Positions 32,458-44,565 of a DNA stretch of 64,000 nt are shown in pieces; the first letter of the stretch is position 1, and each line of letters begins with the position of its first letter. The stretch is from Haliotis asinina. Taxonomy: Eukaryota > Mollusca > Gastropoda > Lepetellida > Haliotidae. The stretch is taken from positions 14,951,501 through 15,015,500 of the forward strand of contig NC_090283.1 of NCBI RefSeq assembly GCF_037392515.1. The letters run 5' to 3'. The notes beneath the pieces were generated by a model. It saw only the letters and a program-made list of their open reading frames with translations, did not search any database and was not told the DNA's origin. The position numbers and the translations under genes were made by a program.

Positions 32458-35400
32458 TCAAAATTTATGTAATAATTCTATTTCCTTTAAAAATTCAATG
32501 ATTAAATGATAATTAACATTAAAAAGATCCTTCATTGTTTTGACATGAAAATATTTCTCCCTTGTGATGGCAAAATCAATACAGTCAAGCAAGATATGCT
32601 TGACCGTGATTCCCTCATCACAAGGGATACAAAACGGAGGATTCTCACCTTTAAGTATATATTCGTGAGTGTATCTAGTATGGCCAATGCGACATCGTCG
32701 CATAACAACCTTCTCAAACCTGGACTGACAACCCAAGTAGGTGTAACCAATATACGGTTTTATTTCATGTAATTTATTAACACCCATTTGGGTGTCCCAC
32801 TTCTTCTGCATTAGATCACGGATATAAGATCTAATTGTAGCTTTATAGTCTGAGTATGGAATCAGAAGTGGTGTCACAGATTTGTTGAGTGCTGCCTTAG
32901 CAGCAAGATCGGCCATTGTGTTACCAGAAATGCCTACGTGACGGGTGCCTACGTGCCTACGGGTAACCAACAAAGGACGATGTCGCACTGGCCAGTAGCG
33001 AGATCGTTATACAATTCAATAATTTCAAGTAAAAGTGGATGTTTACAAGAGACATTTTCAATCGCCTGAAGGCAAGAAAGAGAGTCAGAAAAGATTATAT
33101 ATTGGTGGTATTTAGGGTGTTTTTTAATATATTTGAGGGCTGTTAATATGGCGTTTGCTTCTGCTGTGAAAATAGAACTGTTATCTGGTAGTCTATAAGA
33201 TATTGTTCTGGATCCAATGACAGTGGCACATGCTACTGCGCCACCGCTCTTGGATCCGTCTGTAAATAAGGATTTGTAATTGCCATATTTGTTTTTTAAT
33301 TGATTGTATTCTTGTTTGTATTGTAATTCATTTGTTTCTGATTTCTTAAATGAAGTTAATGTTAGGTCGACTTGTGGCCTAACCAACTGCCAAGGAGGAG
33401 AAGAAAGAAGACGGGAAGGAGCTATGTTTTCCAGTTCAATGCCGGCCGAAGAAAGAAATGGTTTAATTCTATGCCCTAGAGGTGGAACCAGAGAAGATTT
33501 CTTGTTGTATAAATCTTCATAAAGGGGATTGAAGACACAATTAAACGCAGGGTTAGATTCATTGGAGTACAATTTAGTAGTGTACTGTAAAGCTAATTTT
33601 ATACGGCGCTGCTCAAGAGATGGTTCATCAGCCTCAACGTAGAGACTGTCGATAGGTGATGTTCTAAAAGACCCAAGACAAAGTCTTAAACCTTGGTGAT
33701 GGACAGAATCAAGAAGTTTAAGGTTGCTTTTGCAAGCTCCACTATATACGATGGAGCCATAATCGAGTTTGGAACGGACAAGTGATCTGTATAGATGTAG
33801 GAGAGTTGCTTGATCGCCTCCCCACTTTGAGTTGGATACCACTTTCAGTAAATCGAGGGCCTTCAGGCATTTTGTTTTTAGTGATTTGATATGCGGCAAA
33901 AAGGTTAAGTGGGAATCGAAAATTAGACCTAAGAACTTGGCCTCCTTAACAACTTTGATGGGAGAGCCATTTAAAAACAGTTCTGGGTCCTTATGTGGCT
34001 TATATTTTCTACAAAAGTGTATACAATTAGTTTTTGACATAGAAAATTTAAAGCCGTTTTCTAGACACCATTTATTTATTTTGTTTAAACACAATTGCAA
34101 TTGCCGTTCGATAGTATGCATATTTTTACCTCGACAAGAAATATTAAAATCATCCACAAATAATGATCCATCGATTGAATCATTTAAAACCTTGGATAAA
34201 CTATTTATCTTGATACTAAAAAGTGTTACAGACAAAATACTGCCCTGTGGGACCCCCTGATCCTGATGATAATGGTCAGACAGGGTTGAACCCACTCTGA
34301 CTTGAAATTGCCTGTCACTTAAAAATTGTAATATAAAAAGAGGTAAACGACCCCTCAAACCAAAATCATGTAAATCTTTTAAAATACCATGTTTCCAGGT
34401 GGTATCGTACGCTTTTTCAAGATCAAAGAATATCGACACTGCATGTTGCTTATTTACTAGAGCATTTTTAACAAATGATTCTAGTCGTACCAAATGATCA
34501 ATTGTACTCCGGTTTTTCCTGAAACCACACTGGATATTTGTTATAAGATTATTGGTTTCAAGAAACCATGTTAGTCTATTGTTTACCATTCGTTCCATGG
34601 TTTTACAGACACAACTCGTTAAGGAGATTGGTCTGTAATTAGATGGATCAGTGTGATCCCGGCCAGGCTTTGGTATAGGGACAACAATGGCATTACGCCA
34701 CGAAGTTGGGAAATTCCCAGAAGTCCATATTTGATCAAAAATGTCTAAAAGAATTTCTAAACATGATTCGGGCAAATGCTTTAGGAGCTGATAGTGAATA
34801 TTATCAGATCCTGTAGCTGTATCACGAGCTTGCTCAAGGGCGGTATGGAGCTCATGTAATGAAAACAATTCATTATAGTCTTCACCATTGTCCGAGTTGA
34901 AATTGATGTTTTTCTTCTCCTGTTGTTTCTGGTACTTTTGAAACTCAGGGATATAATTTAATGAAGATGAATGCTTGGCTAAAGTTACACCAAGTTTATT
35001 GGCAATATCAGTTGTATTAGTTAATATATTATCACCGTCCTTCAGATGGTGGACAGTTGATTTGGAACCTTTGCCCTTTATTCTTTGCATCATATTCCAC
35101 ACCTTTGAGATGGGTGTACGTGAATTTATTTTGGAAACATAATTTCGCCACGACTGACGCTTATTTTGCTTAAAGGTACGTCTTGCCTTGGCATTAGTAA
35201 TTTTTACTTTGTCTAGGTTATGGACAGTAGGATGTTTTCGAAAATATTTTTCAGCCTTCTTCCTACATTTTCTGGCCTGTTTACATTCATTGGTAAACCA
35301 TGGTTTACGAATATGGGGAATTGCAGAGGACTTAGGAATTGCTTTATCAGCAATGTCATTTAGTGTATCCGAAAACAACTGTATAGGATCTTCACTGTTC

Positions 35401-36158
35401 CTAAAAAGATCGTGCTTCAAGTGTTCAACACATAGAGTCTGATATAAAGACCAATCAGCCCTGGCAAAGTTCCTTCTTGATACAGGTGGATCATCACCAG
35501 AACTGATGTTTTTGAGAATGGTGGGGAAGTGATCACTCCCACATAGGTCATCATGGACCACCCATTCAAATTCATTATATAAGGTAGAATCAGTGAGTGT
35601 CAGATCCAGGGAAGAATATGTTCCCGTAGCTGGATGTAAATAGGTGGCTGAGTCGTCGTTTGAAATACATAAATCATTATTGGAAATAAATTCCTCGATG
35701 ATTTTACCTTTATCATTAGTATGGGCACTTCCCCAAAGCGGATTATGCCCGTTGAGGTCCCCCATAATAACACATGGCTTTCGAAGCTGATCATAGAGAT
35801 TCTGAAGGTCCGATAGTCGAATAGAAGACGAAGGAGGGATATATAAGCTGCACAGAGTTAATGCAATGTGGAGAGTTAAACGAACGGCAACAGTCTGAAG
35901 ATTTGTATGAAGTGGGACACGGCTGTGAATGATACCCTGCCGCACTAAAATAGAAGTGCCTCCAGTAGCTTTATCCCCAGGAGGGGAAAAGGAATGGTAA
36001 TCGCTGTACCGACGTAAGTTAAAGGTATCGGAATGTTTGAGGTATGTCTCCTGGAGACATAATGCTGACGGCTGATGATCTTGTATTAGTAATTGTATTT
36101 CATTGAAGTTATTCTTCAGTCCTCTGCAATTCCACTGCAGCAAAGTGTAGTCTGTCAT
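32458..36158 (-). pseudogene. LINE copy B ORF2, near-intact with one 17-nt insertion
   Basis: Reads 1,069 codons, then shifts frame. Endonuclease residues 1-220: LLQWNCRGL (N10), LCLQETYL (E37), IMGDLNGHNPLWGS (D134), CGSDHFP (D209, H210). Reverse transcriptase about 440-770: NYRPISLTSCVCKT, FFDLEKAYD (D579), GVPQGSILSV, LFVDDFNIS (FVDD 667-670), LGLIFDSHLTF. RNase H about 961-1069: FTDGSKSGG (D967), FTAEANAIL (E1000), FSDSLSCLQ (D1025). Near 32945-32985 extra ACGGGTGCCTACGTGCC-type sequence (17 nt over the sister copies) shifts the frame. The rest, MADLAAKAA and CIPCDEGITVKHILLDC, continues at 32458-32940. The ATG lies 8 nt after the ORF1 stop. Confidence 0.92.
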
Positions 36159-36166
36159 GAAACCGT

Positions 36167-37417
36167 TTACGGAGGTTCAACTGGAGATCGAGAACGGGAG
36201 GACGTCCTATTCCCACTGCCTGGGAGTGAGGGATTCACCTCCATCTCCAGAGGATCAAACATATTTTGAACCTCTACAGGGGATTGTGTTGGAGAAAGTT
36301 CCTCCAAGTGCTGGAGTGCCCTGGCCTTTCTCCTCATTTGCTTTTTTGATTTTCTAGATACATGAGCGTCATCCTGATTGATATTTACATTTGTAGCCTC
36401 TCTATCTAATGGTTTAGGATGAGTTGTGGATGGAATGTCTGTTTGTGTGGCAGATGTTAATACTGATGTATTGCCATAGTTGCTCTGGTCATCACGTACC
36501 CAAGAGATGTCAGTTTGAGTTGATGTCGTTGACATTGGTGGAGTTCGACGCGTGGAAGACACAGCAGCTGAGAATGTTTTAGTGTAAGGAGAAGACGCTG
36601 AGAGTAACCTTTTTGCTTCACTATAAGAGATGTTGTTGGTACATTTAAGTTGTAATATTTTTGTTTCGTGCTCAAAAGCTGGACAGGTCTTGGAAGAGGA
36701 CAAGTGCGGACCATCACAGTTGGCACACTGAATCTCATTCGTACACTCGGAACTCTCATGAGTTCCACTGCAGCGGAAGCATCTTGTCGGTCCAGTGCAA
36801 AATCTGGCTCCATGGCCAAACCGTTGACACTTATAACAACGGAGTGGATTCGGGATGTAGGTCTCCACTCCAATGTTAAAGTAACCAGCTTTTATTGATG
36901 TGGGAAGTTTTGATAATGAAAAGGTGAAAAGATATGTGTGAGTGTTCACAACATTTCCAGCTTCTGTTTTTCTAGTAAAGCGCTTTACGGCAGTTACACC
37001 TTGAGATGTCAGTTCATTTGCTATGTCCTCCTCTGTCATGTCCGACAGACAGTGAGCACGATCTCTCACTATGCCTTTGCAAGAATTGAGTGACTTATGC
37101 GCAGAGACAACAACTTTTAAGTTAACAAAATGCTCAACACTCAACAGATTAACAGACTGCTGTCGCCGATCACATTCCACGAGGATTGAGCCAGAACGAA
37201 GACGGGTGACGTTTTTCACTTCCCCACAGATACTTTGGATTCCCTTAGAAATTGCAAAGGGATTTAGTTTTAGGGGATTTCCGTCAGCAGATGTAATAAC
37301 TATGAACCTTGGCCAAGACGTTGGAACTTGTGAACAGGCATCTTCATCAGATGACAGAGAATCTAAATGCTTACGTTTGTTAGTTTTCAACGAACCAGAG
37401 TGTGTAGGTAAAGCCAT
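36167..37417 (-). CDS. LINE copy B ORF1, Gag-like RNA-binding protein
   Basis: Intact. The open frame extends to 37453, but I prefer the internal Met at 37417 (MALPTHSGSLKTNKRKH) because it aligns with the copy A start. Numbered from 37453: RRM-like region about 48-200 (WPRFIVITSADGN, TYLFTFSLSKLPTSIKAG). Three zinc knuckles: CYKCQRFGHGARFC at 206-219, CFRCSGTHESSEC at 225-237, CANCDGPHLSSSKTC at 243-257. A low-complexity tail ends in SRSRSPVEPP. The protein would coat LINE RNA and form the retrotransposition RNP. Confidence 0.9.
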   Translation of the reverse strand: MALPTHSGSLKTNKRKHLDSLSSDEDACSQVPTSWPRFIVITSADGNPLKLNPFAISKGIQSICGEVKNVTRLRSGSILVECDRRQQSVNLLSVEHFVNLKVVVSAHKSLNSCKGIVRDRAHCLSDMTEEDIANELTSQGVTAVKRFTRKTEAGNVVNTHTYLFTFSLSKLPTSIKAGYFNIGVETYIPNPLRCYKCQRFGHGARFCTGPTRCFRCSGTHESSECTNEIQCANCDGPHLSSSKTCPAFEHETKILQLKCTNNISYSEAKRLLSASSPYTKTFSAAVSSTRRTPPMSTTSTQTDISWVRDDQSNYGNTSVLTSATQTDIPSTTHPKPLDREATNVNINQDDAHVSRKSKKQMRRKARALQHLEELSPTQSPVEVQNMFDPLEMEVNPSLPGSGNRTSSRSRSPVEPP

Positions 37418-37453
37418 GTTGTAAGAATAAGGTTCAGCATCCCTGCTCCCCAC

Positions 37454-38032
37454 CCGCCATCGAGTGTCAACTAGGACGGTGCTGTAGTGGAAGCCAGCCT
37501 ACGGCATCAGGGTTACAGGAATACCATACTCCAGAAATACGGACATGAAAAGCTGTTGTAAATAACAGGAGCAATGTCAGGCTGGTCCGGCCCGTGGCAT
37601 TTTCCCGTAGAAACTCAGTAATCAGCGGTCCATATCACCAGATTGGCCCATGAGCCACCGCCTTCTGGCATAGGACTCTAGGCAAACGTATAGTATAGTA
37701 TATAATTTGAAACACGAAAATCCAATATCAAAACGTGTACACAATACAATAAGTGCATACGAATGTTGTCCATGCACAGGGTGAAGTAAGGGTCGAAGTG
37801 GCGTGTTGAGCAACGGAAACACGGTTGCAGGCTCCCATTGCCCTCAACCACCAGACTACCGTCCTCCACCGACACGGGACGCAACCCACGGCAAACAGGT
37901 TGCCTAATTCGGCCGCTCCTTGCGACCAGCAATGGGGTGCTATGGACCATGCTGACCCAGGTCCACACGGGGTTGGCGAGCTCTTAGCGTTACCCAGCAC
38001 CCACCACGAGGAGGTGGCTCGCCACGGGTGCC
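37454..38032 (-). promoter_or_regulatory. LINE copy B 5' UTR
   Basis: Contains the CCAGATTGGCCCATGAGCCA block (37648-37667) and the GC-rich terminal block (37780-38032). Part of the terminal block, GCCGCTCCTTGCGACCAGCA, corresponds to the CGCCTCTTACGACAGGCA segment in copy D and in the SINE-like repeats. Confidence 0.6.
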
Positions 38033-38045
38033 GCTTCCGTTGTGA
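38033..38045. repeat. Target-site duplication, right of LINE copy B
   Basis: GCTTCCGTTGTGA, exact partner of 31876-31888. Copy D RNase H sequence resumes directly after it. Confidence 0.95.
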
Positions 38046-40900
38046 AAATAGAGCTACTATCCGGTAGTCTAGAAGATATTGTTCTGGATCCAATGACCGT
38101 GGCACAAGATACTGCGTCAACGTTCTTGGACCCTTCTGTGAATTTGTAATTGTCATATTTGTTTCTTAACTCATGATATTCATTTGTTTCTGATTTTTTA
38201 AATGGTGTTAATGTTAGCTCAGCTTGTGGCCTAACCAATTGTCAAGGAGGAGAAGAAAGAAGACGGGAAGGCGATATACTTTCCAGCTGAATGCCCGCAG
38301 AAGAAAGAAATGGTTTAATTCTGTGCCCTAGAGACGGAACAAGGGAAGACATTTTGTGATACAAATCCTGATAAAGCGGATTGAACATACAGTTATAGGC
38401 AGGATTAGATTCATTAGAATATAATTTAGTAATGTATTGTAAAGACAGTTTTATACGACGTTGTGTAAGAGATGGTTCATCGGCCTCAACGTAGAGACTT
38501 TCAATGGGTGAAGTTCTGAAAGACCCCAGACAAAGTCTTAAGCCTTGATGGTGGACAGAATCAAGAACTTTAAGGTTGCTTTTGCAGGCTCCACCATATA
38601 CGATTCAGCCATAGTCGAGTTTTGAACGGACCAGTGATCGATATAGGTGTAAGAGGGTAGTTTGATGCCCTCCCCACTTTGAGTTGGAAACAACTTTCAA
38701 CAAATCTAGTGCCTTCAGGCATTTAGCTTTGAGGGATTTAATGTGCGGTAAGAAGGTTAAATGAGAATCGAAAATTAAACCCAAGAACTTGGCCTCCTTG
38801 ACAACTTTGATGGGAGAGCCATTTAAAGATAATTCAGGGTCCTTATGCGGCTTATATTTTCTACAAAAATGTATACAATTTGTTTTGGACTTGGAAAATT
38901 GAAAGCCGTTTTCAAGACACCATTTGTTTATTTAGACACAACTGTAGTTGCCGTTCAATAGTATGCATATTTTTACCGCGACAAGAAATATTAAAATCAT
39001 CCACAAAAAGTGATCCATCAATGGAATCGTTTGATCTTAATACTAAATAATGTAACAGACAAATTGCTGCCTTGTGGAACACCCTGATCCTGATTATAAT
39101 GATCAGACAGGGTTGAACCTACTCGTACTTGAAATTGCCTGTCTGTTAAAAACTCTGATATAAAAAGGGGCAGACGACCTCTCAACCCAAAGTCATGTAA
39201 ATCCTTCAAAATACCATGCTTCCAGGTCGTATCATAAGCTTTTTCGAGATCAAAGAAAATCGATACTGCATGCTGTTTATTGACCATAGCATTTTTCATG
39301 AAGGATTCTAAACGTAGCAAATGATCAATGGTACTTCGATTTTTTCTGAAACCACATTGAATATTTGTGATCAGGTTATTGGTTTCAAGATACCAAGTTA
39401 GTCTATTATTAACCATACGTTCCATGGTTTTATAGACACAGCTAGTGAGAGATATCGGTCTATAATTCGATGGATCTGTAAGATCCCTGCCAGGTTTGGG
39501 TATTGGGACTACAATGGCATTACGCAATGAAGGAGGAAATTTTCCAAACGTCCATATTTTATCAAATATGTCTAAAAGTGTGACCAGGCATGGCTCAGGT
39601 AAGTGTTTCAGTAACTGGTAATGTATATCATCATCACCCGTTGGAGTGTCATGAGCTTGCTCAAGAGCAGTATGTAACTCATGTAATGAAAACACTTCAT
39701 TATAATCTTCACCGTTATTTGATTCAAAATTAAGTTTTGTCTTTTCCTGTTGTTTCTGATATCTCTGAAACTCAGGAACATAATTTGATAATTTAAGATG
39801 GTGAACAGTGGATTTTGTGCATTTGCCATTTATTCTCTGAATCATGTTCCATACTTTGGACATAGGCGTTCGTGAATTAATTTTGGAAATATAGTTCCTC
39901 CGGGATTGCCGTTTGTTTTGCTTGAAGGTACCACGTGCCTTCGCATTTAGTGTTTTAAATTTATTTAAGTTATGGACAGTTGGGTGATGACGTGAATATT
40001 TCTCTGCCTTTTTCCTTGCTTTCCTAGCATTTTTGCAGTCTGCATTAAACCATGGCTTCCGTGGAGCTGTAGAGGACCTTGGTATACACTCATCAGCAAT
40101 TATATCTAAGGCATTAGAAAACACCTGAATAGGATCAGTAATATCCAAGAAACATTCGGGTCTTAGTCTAGATGTGCATAAGGTTTGAAATAAGGACCAA
40201 TCTGCTTTGGAAAAATTCCATCGTGTGTGAGATGCAGAATCAGTTGGAGAAGTTCCTGATCGTATCGTAGGAAAGTGATCACTTCCGCAAAGGTCATTGT
40301 GGTCTGACCTTTCAAATTCATTAAGTACAGTAGAGTCTGCAAGAGACAAATCCAGAGAAGAGTAGGTGCCGGTTGCAGGATGCAGGTAAGTGCTCGTACC
40401 ATCGTTGTATATACACAAATCGTTATTGGAGATAAAATCTTCCAGTGTTTTACCTTTAGTGTTGGTATTTGTACCACCCCAGAGTGGATTATGGCCATTA
40501 AGATCACCCGTTATGAAGCAGGGTTTCGGAAGTTGATCATAAAGAGCTTGAAGATCAGACAAATGAAGTGTGGAAGAAGGCGGAATATACAGTGAGCATA
40601 TTGTAAAAGCAATATGAAGAGTTAGTCTCACTGCAACGGCTTGAAGGTTAGTTTTTAGTGTTACTGGGCTGTGAATAACATTCTGCTTAACAAGGATCAA
40701 TGATCCACTGGTGGCTCGATCACCCGCAGGTGAGAAAGAATGATATGCATCAAACTGACGTAAAGTAAAAGTGTCTGTTTGAGATACGTTTCCTGTAGAC
40801 AGACAGCTGATGGTGCAAAGTCTTGGACTAATAGCTGTAATTCATGAAAAATAGTCCTTAATCCTCTACAATTCCACTGTACTATATTGTTAGAAGACAT
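38046..40900 (-). pseudogene. LINE copy D ORF2, main part, broken
   Basis: 39018-40700 (560 codons) covers most of the endonuclease (FITGDLNGHNPLWGG, DDL/NDLCGSDHFPT) and reverse transcriptase up to GVPQGSNLSV. The FVDD region and RNase H N-terminus follow at 38046-39010 in several frames, with a small deletion near 39030-39035 and another around 38935. 40697-40900 encodes the endonuclease start (NIVQWNCRGL). Within the 560-codon piece, part of the linker is deleted relative to copy B (near 39789). The start ATG at 40900 shares its A with the ORF1 stop (TAATG). Confidence 0.85.
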
Positions 40901-42189
40901 TATCTTTTAGGTGGGTTGATTGGGGATCTACCCCGAACTTTTTTTGAGGGCGACAAACTGTGGGCCCTAGAATGGACGTTTTCAGAGACGTCCATGCCCT
41001 CGAGAGATCCATATTTGTTATATAGCTGAATTCTATTTTCCGAGCCTTTTGGGGTTCTGCCATTTTGCTTTTTGGGAGCATCGTACTTCAGTTTAGTTTT
41101 GCTTTTCACGGCTTGCTGACTATCAGATGATGACTGAGACTGTGAACGTGATTGAGAAGACGACGTATGATTAGATGACGGTTGTGAAACTTCCTCTTAC
41201 GTACTAGGTATTGATTCCGCAGTTTGAGATGATGTAGCAGGATATAGATTCTGTGGAGAGTTGCCTTTTATCCAAGTCAAGTTTGTTTGGCAGCTTGTGG
41301 TTGATTTAGATACTTTAGGGCTTAGCTCGATTGGTGTTTTGGTTACTGAAGCATAACTTTCTGTCAGCTCAGATCTCTGTACAAGTTTCTTGGCATCAGA
41401 AAAACTAATGTTCTGGGTAAATTTGATCTTGTTGATCTGCATTTGTTCTTTCCAAATTGGATATTCTTTAGAGAAAGAAGAAAGATCACCTTAACAGTTG
41501 GTGCATTTCTTAAAAGTACTTGTACAATCTTCAGTTGTGTGTGTCTTCTCACCACAGCGAGCACACACAACAGACAATGTACACGTATTCACACCATGGC
41601 CATACGTCTGACATTTAAAGCATCTCAGCGGATTGGGAATGTAGGTGTCAACAGTGATAATACAGTAACCTGCCTTCAAGAACTTGGGAGCAGTTGGTGA
41701 CGAAAAGGAAAACAGGTAGGTATTTGTTGGAACCGTTTCATTGTTTTTACGTTTTGAAAAGCGTTTTACATAGAGTACACCTTCGTCTTTCATTTCAGTC
41801 GCGATGTCAAGTTCTGTCATGTCAGAAAACAACCGGTAACGGTCTCTGATGATTTCTTTGCTCGTGTTTAAAGTCATGTGAGCAGAAGCAGTAACTGGAA
41901 TGCCAACAAACGATTCTGTACTCAACAAATTGACTGATTGCTGCCGTTTCCCGCACTCAACCTGCAGTGCACCTGAACGTAACCGTTTAATGTTATTACC
42001 TTCCCCGGCAATACCTTGAGTACCTTTGGCAACTGCAAACGGGTTCAGTTTTAGAGATGTTTTGTCAACAGTTTCAATCACAAGAAAGCGTGGCCAAAAG
42101 TCAGTTGCTCTGGACGGTCGAAGGTCATCATCATCAACATCATTTTCAAGAGGACGTTTGGTATTTTTGGTGGGGATTTCATAAGCCAT
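40900..42189 (-). pseudogene. LINE copy D ORF1, broken
   Basis: 42189 (MAYEIPTKNTKRPLEND) to 41491 encodes the RRM-like half and knuckles CFKCQTYGHGVNTC and CARCGEKTHTTEDC, ending at a stop just after KKCTNC. Further pieces at 41197-41442 and 40900-41109 (ending RGRSPINPPKR) carry the tail. At least two premature stops. Confidence 0.85.
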
Positions 42190-42797
42190 GTTTAGGGTTG
42201 AGATTTCATCATCCGAGCTCCCCACCCACCACGTAGTATCACAAGGACAATGCTAAAAACAAGCGGATCTCCAGCTTGCAGCATCAAGGATACCCGGATG
42301 ATATACTCAAGTAGAATAATATAAAAGTAATTATTCCACCAGATTGGCCCATGAGCCACCGCCTACTGGGCTTACGACTCTAGGCAAAAACATACATAAC
42401 ATGATGCATTTGAAATGACAGTCTCAAGGACTAAGCATGAAACATTAAATTAACAATTTCATAAATTTTGAGCATACACAGTTGCAGCTCAGGGCATGGT
42501 GTGACCAGCCGATAGATAGAACTGGGCCAGTTCTACCACCCGTCTAGGTGCAGTAAGGGCCAAAGTGGTGTGTTGGGCAAATGGAAAGCAGTTGAAAGCC
42601 CAAATGCCCTCAACCACCAGGTTCCCGTCCTCCACCGACACGGGACTTAACCCACGGCAAACAGGTTGCCCAATTTAGTCGCCTCTTACGACAGGCAATG
42701 GGGTGCTGTAGGCACATTCTGTCCCGGGTCCACACGGAAGAAGAGCACTTAGCGTTACCCAGCACCCACCACGAGGAGGTGGCTCTTCATGGGTGCC
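42190..42797 (-). promoter_or_regulatory. LINE copy D 5' UTR
   Basis: Keeps the long form of the terminal block, including plus-strand TTTAGTCGCCTCTTACGACA near 42675-42695, and ends at the terminus GGCACCCATGAAGAGCCACC. The similarity to the SINE-like head is clearest here. Confidence 0.6.
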
Positions 42798-42810
42798 GAT
42801 TGTGGATTCA
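42798..42810. repeat. Target-site duplication, right of LINE copy D
   Basis: GATTGTGGATTCA, exact partner of 30744-30756. Confidence 0.9.
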
Positions 42811-42865
42811 GATCTCTGATCCTTACTGACTATGTTCCTAGATTATTAGACTAGTGATTAAAGCT

Positions 42866-42985
42866 TCATCACATCCCAGTTGTCAAGGCAGATGCTCATT
42901 TTACTGATCACTGGATTGACAGACCCAAACCGGATTATTTACAGACCGCCTCCACATGGCTGGAATATTGTGATTGCGGTGCGAA
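42866..42985 (+). repeat. SINE-like repeat, 3' half
   Basis: GCTCATTTTACTGATCACTG, then GATTATTTACAGACCGCCTC and CATGGCTGGAATATTGTGAT: the second half of the SINE-like consensus, without the CTCACTCACTC end. Confidence 0.65.
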
Positions 42986-43884
42986 ACAAAACCCGTCACC
43001 TGGTATTAAGAAGACGCCTGTCAATAATCAAGCATAACTTTAACATATATGAGCAATCGAGGCTTATCCGGGTATGCCTGCTGCATTGATCTGTCTGTAT
43101 ATTGTGTCATGTCAGAATAGACCCAAAATTAGTTACATATATTATTCATTCCTAACACAGACACTACAAAGAGATATGTTCCACTGCACCTCAATCTCAA
43201 GACATCAATAATAAACTGTGAAAGCTTCTTGAGAGTTTAGGAATCTAAAGATCAATTCCTCAAAAACACTTTCAAACCGGAATAAACACGATAGGGTTGA
43301 GTGCTGTTTCTGCTGGTTTATAGCCATAGATATATTATTTACGGTTTCCATGGCACGTGTTAACTTTTACGCCCCTGTCACTGATGATGTATCGCAAATG
43401 CTTCACGGTATCGCAATGCTTGCTCATGTTTGTTTATGATCACAATCAAGTCAAGCTGTGTGACAAAGATTTGAGAATAGTAAACTACAAACGCTGAACT
43501 ACAACGCTTTGTTTGACATAATGAGCGACTTCCTAACGAGTAAATTTGTATTAAAGGTTTATTTTAACCTTTTGAATGTGCTGGGATGTTGTTTCCTGTA
43601 GCAGATACCATATCTTTCAGGTAGTAGTGAGGTTATAATTGTAGGGTGATGTGCTCAAATGAGAATCCTATTTTCAGTCGTTATTTTGAAAAAAGTACAA
43701 TTCTTATATTTTTTTACAGTAGCACATACACATTACAATTCAATTCATAATAACTAACAAACATGTGAATGACAAATTGACCAGTACTTACATAAAATGT
43801 CGATATTTGAATTTACGGAAGCAGTATATTTAGTTAATCTGTAACAGTCGTTCAGCTTCCTTTGGATGTATTTTCTCATCTCCG
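42986..43884. other. No gene recognised
   Basis: AT-rich. No motif, array or splice-bounded ORF that I can support. Confidence 0.4.
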
Positions 43885-44130
43885 CAGTAGAATAGGCCTT
43901 CAGAAACCCATGCTTGCCATAAAAGGCGACCATGATTGTCGTAAGAGGGGACTAATGGGATCGGATGGTCAGGCTCGCTGACTTGGTTGATACATGTCCT
44001 CGGATCACAACTGCGCAGATCGATGCTCATGCTATCGGTCACTGGATTGTCTGGTCCAGAATCGATTATTTACAGGCTGCCGTCATACAGCTGGAATATT
44101 GCTGAGTGCGGCGTAAGACTAAACTCACTC
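43885..44130 (+). repeat. SINE-like repeat, near complete
   Basis: Head AGTAGAATAGGCCTTCAGAA, then GGCGACCATGATTGTCGTAA, GGGATCGGATGGTCAGGCTC, CTGACTTGGTTGATACATGT and tail GCTGGAATATTGCTGAGTGC with AAACTCACTCGCTC. It is the best copy in the window to define the family. Confidence 0.8.
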
Positions 44131-44424
44131 GCTCATCCATCTCTTGTTGTCATCTCCTTGTGAAAGCATGTATTGCTATTGATGTCATGTTACGTGCTTT
44201 ATTATTTCTTCCGGTATTAGCAAGAACAACAATTTTCTTTTGACCATTTGAGACATAGTTATATATCTGAGCTTCTGATAACAGTCATTTTTAAAAAAAA
44301 ATTCCAAACAGGGCGTATATAATGGAATTCCCAGGACACATAAAATATAGATTCCTTTTCAGTAGAACGATAACTGAAAGAATCACTTTCAACGTATCAC
44401 ATTTTATAAAGGCGAGAGAACTAT

Positions 44425-44565
44425 TGACCTCGTTGACACGTGGACTAGACGGGTAAATCCAAGGATCAACAGCATGAGCATCGATCTGCGTATTTCGGAT
44501 ACGATGGCATGTGTCAGCCAAGTCAGTGACCATGACAACCCATGGACTATTGTTGGTGATTAACA
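44425..44565 (-). repeat. SINE-like repeat, internal fragment
   Basis: CAACAGCATGAGCATCGATC and GATGGCATGTGTCAGCCAAG match the inner consensus in reverse orientation. Confidence 0.6.

Larger units (their letters stand above)
31889..38032 (-). mobile_element. LINE copy B, young full-length element nested in copy D
   Basis: 6,144 bp with an exact 13-bp target-site duplication, intact ORF1 and an ORF2 with one lesion, so it is the youngest copy here. The 5' end is GGCACCCGTGGCGAGCCACC. The 3' tail is three GTTA/GTGA units (plus strand GTTAGTGAGTTAGTGAGTTA). The 3' UTR (31889-32457) carries the block common to all copies. Confidence 0.95.
30757..42797 (-). mobile_element. LINE copy D, older element split by copy B
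   Basis: Parts are 30757-31888 (3' end) and 38046-42797 (5' end), 5.88 kb after removing copy B and one duplication. An exact 13-bp target-site duplication flanks it. The 5' terminus is GGCACCCATGAAGAGCCACC. ORF1 and ORF2 are both broken. A deletion near 31799 removes about 110 bp of RNase H relative to copy B. Confidence 0.9.

Noticed and set aside
44187..44245. Short hydrophobic frame MLRALLFLPVLA as a signal peptide for the lectin gene
   Set aside because: It stops after 18 codons, lacks a good donor, and its phase does not fit the exon at 44739.
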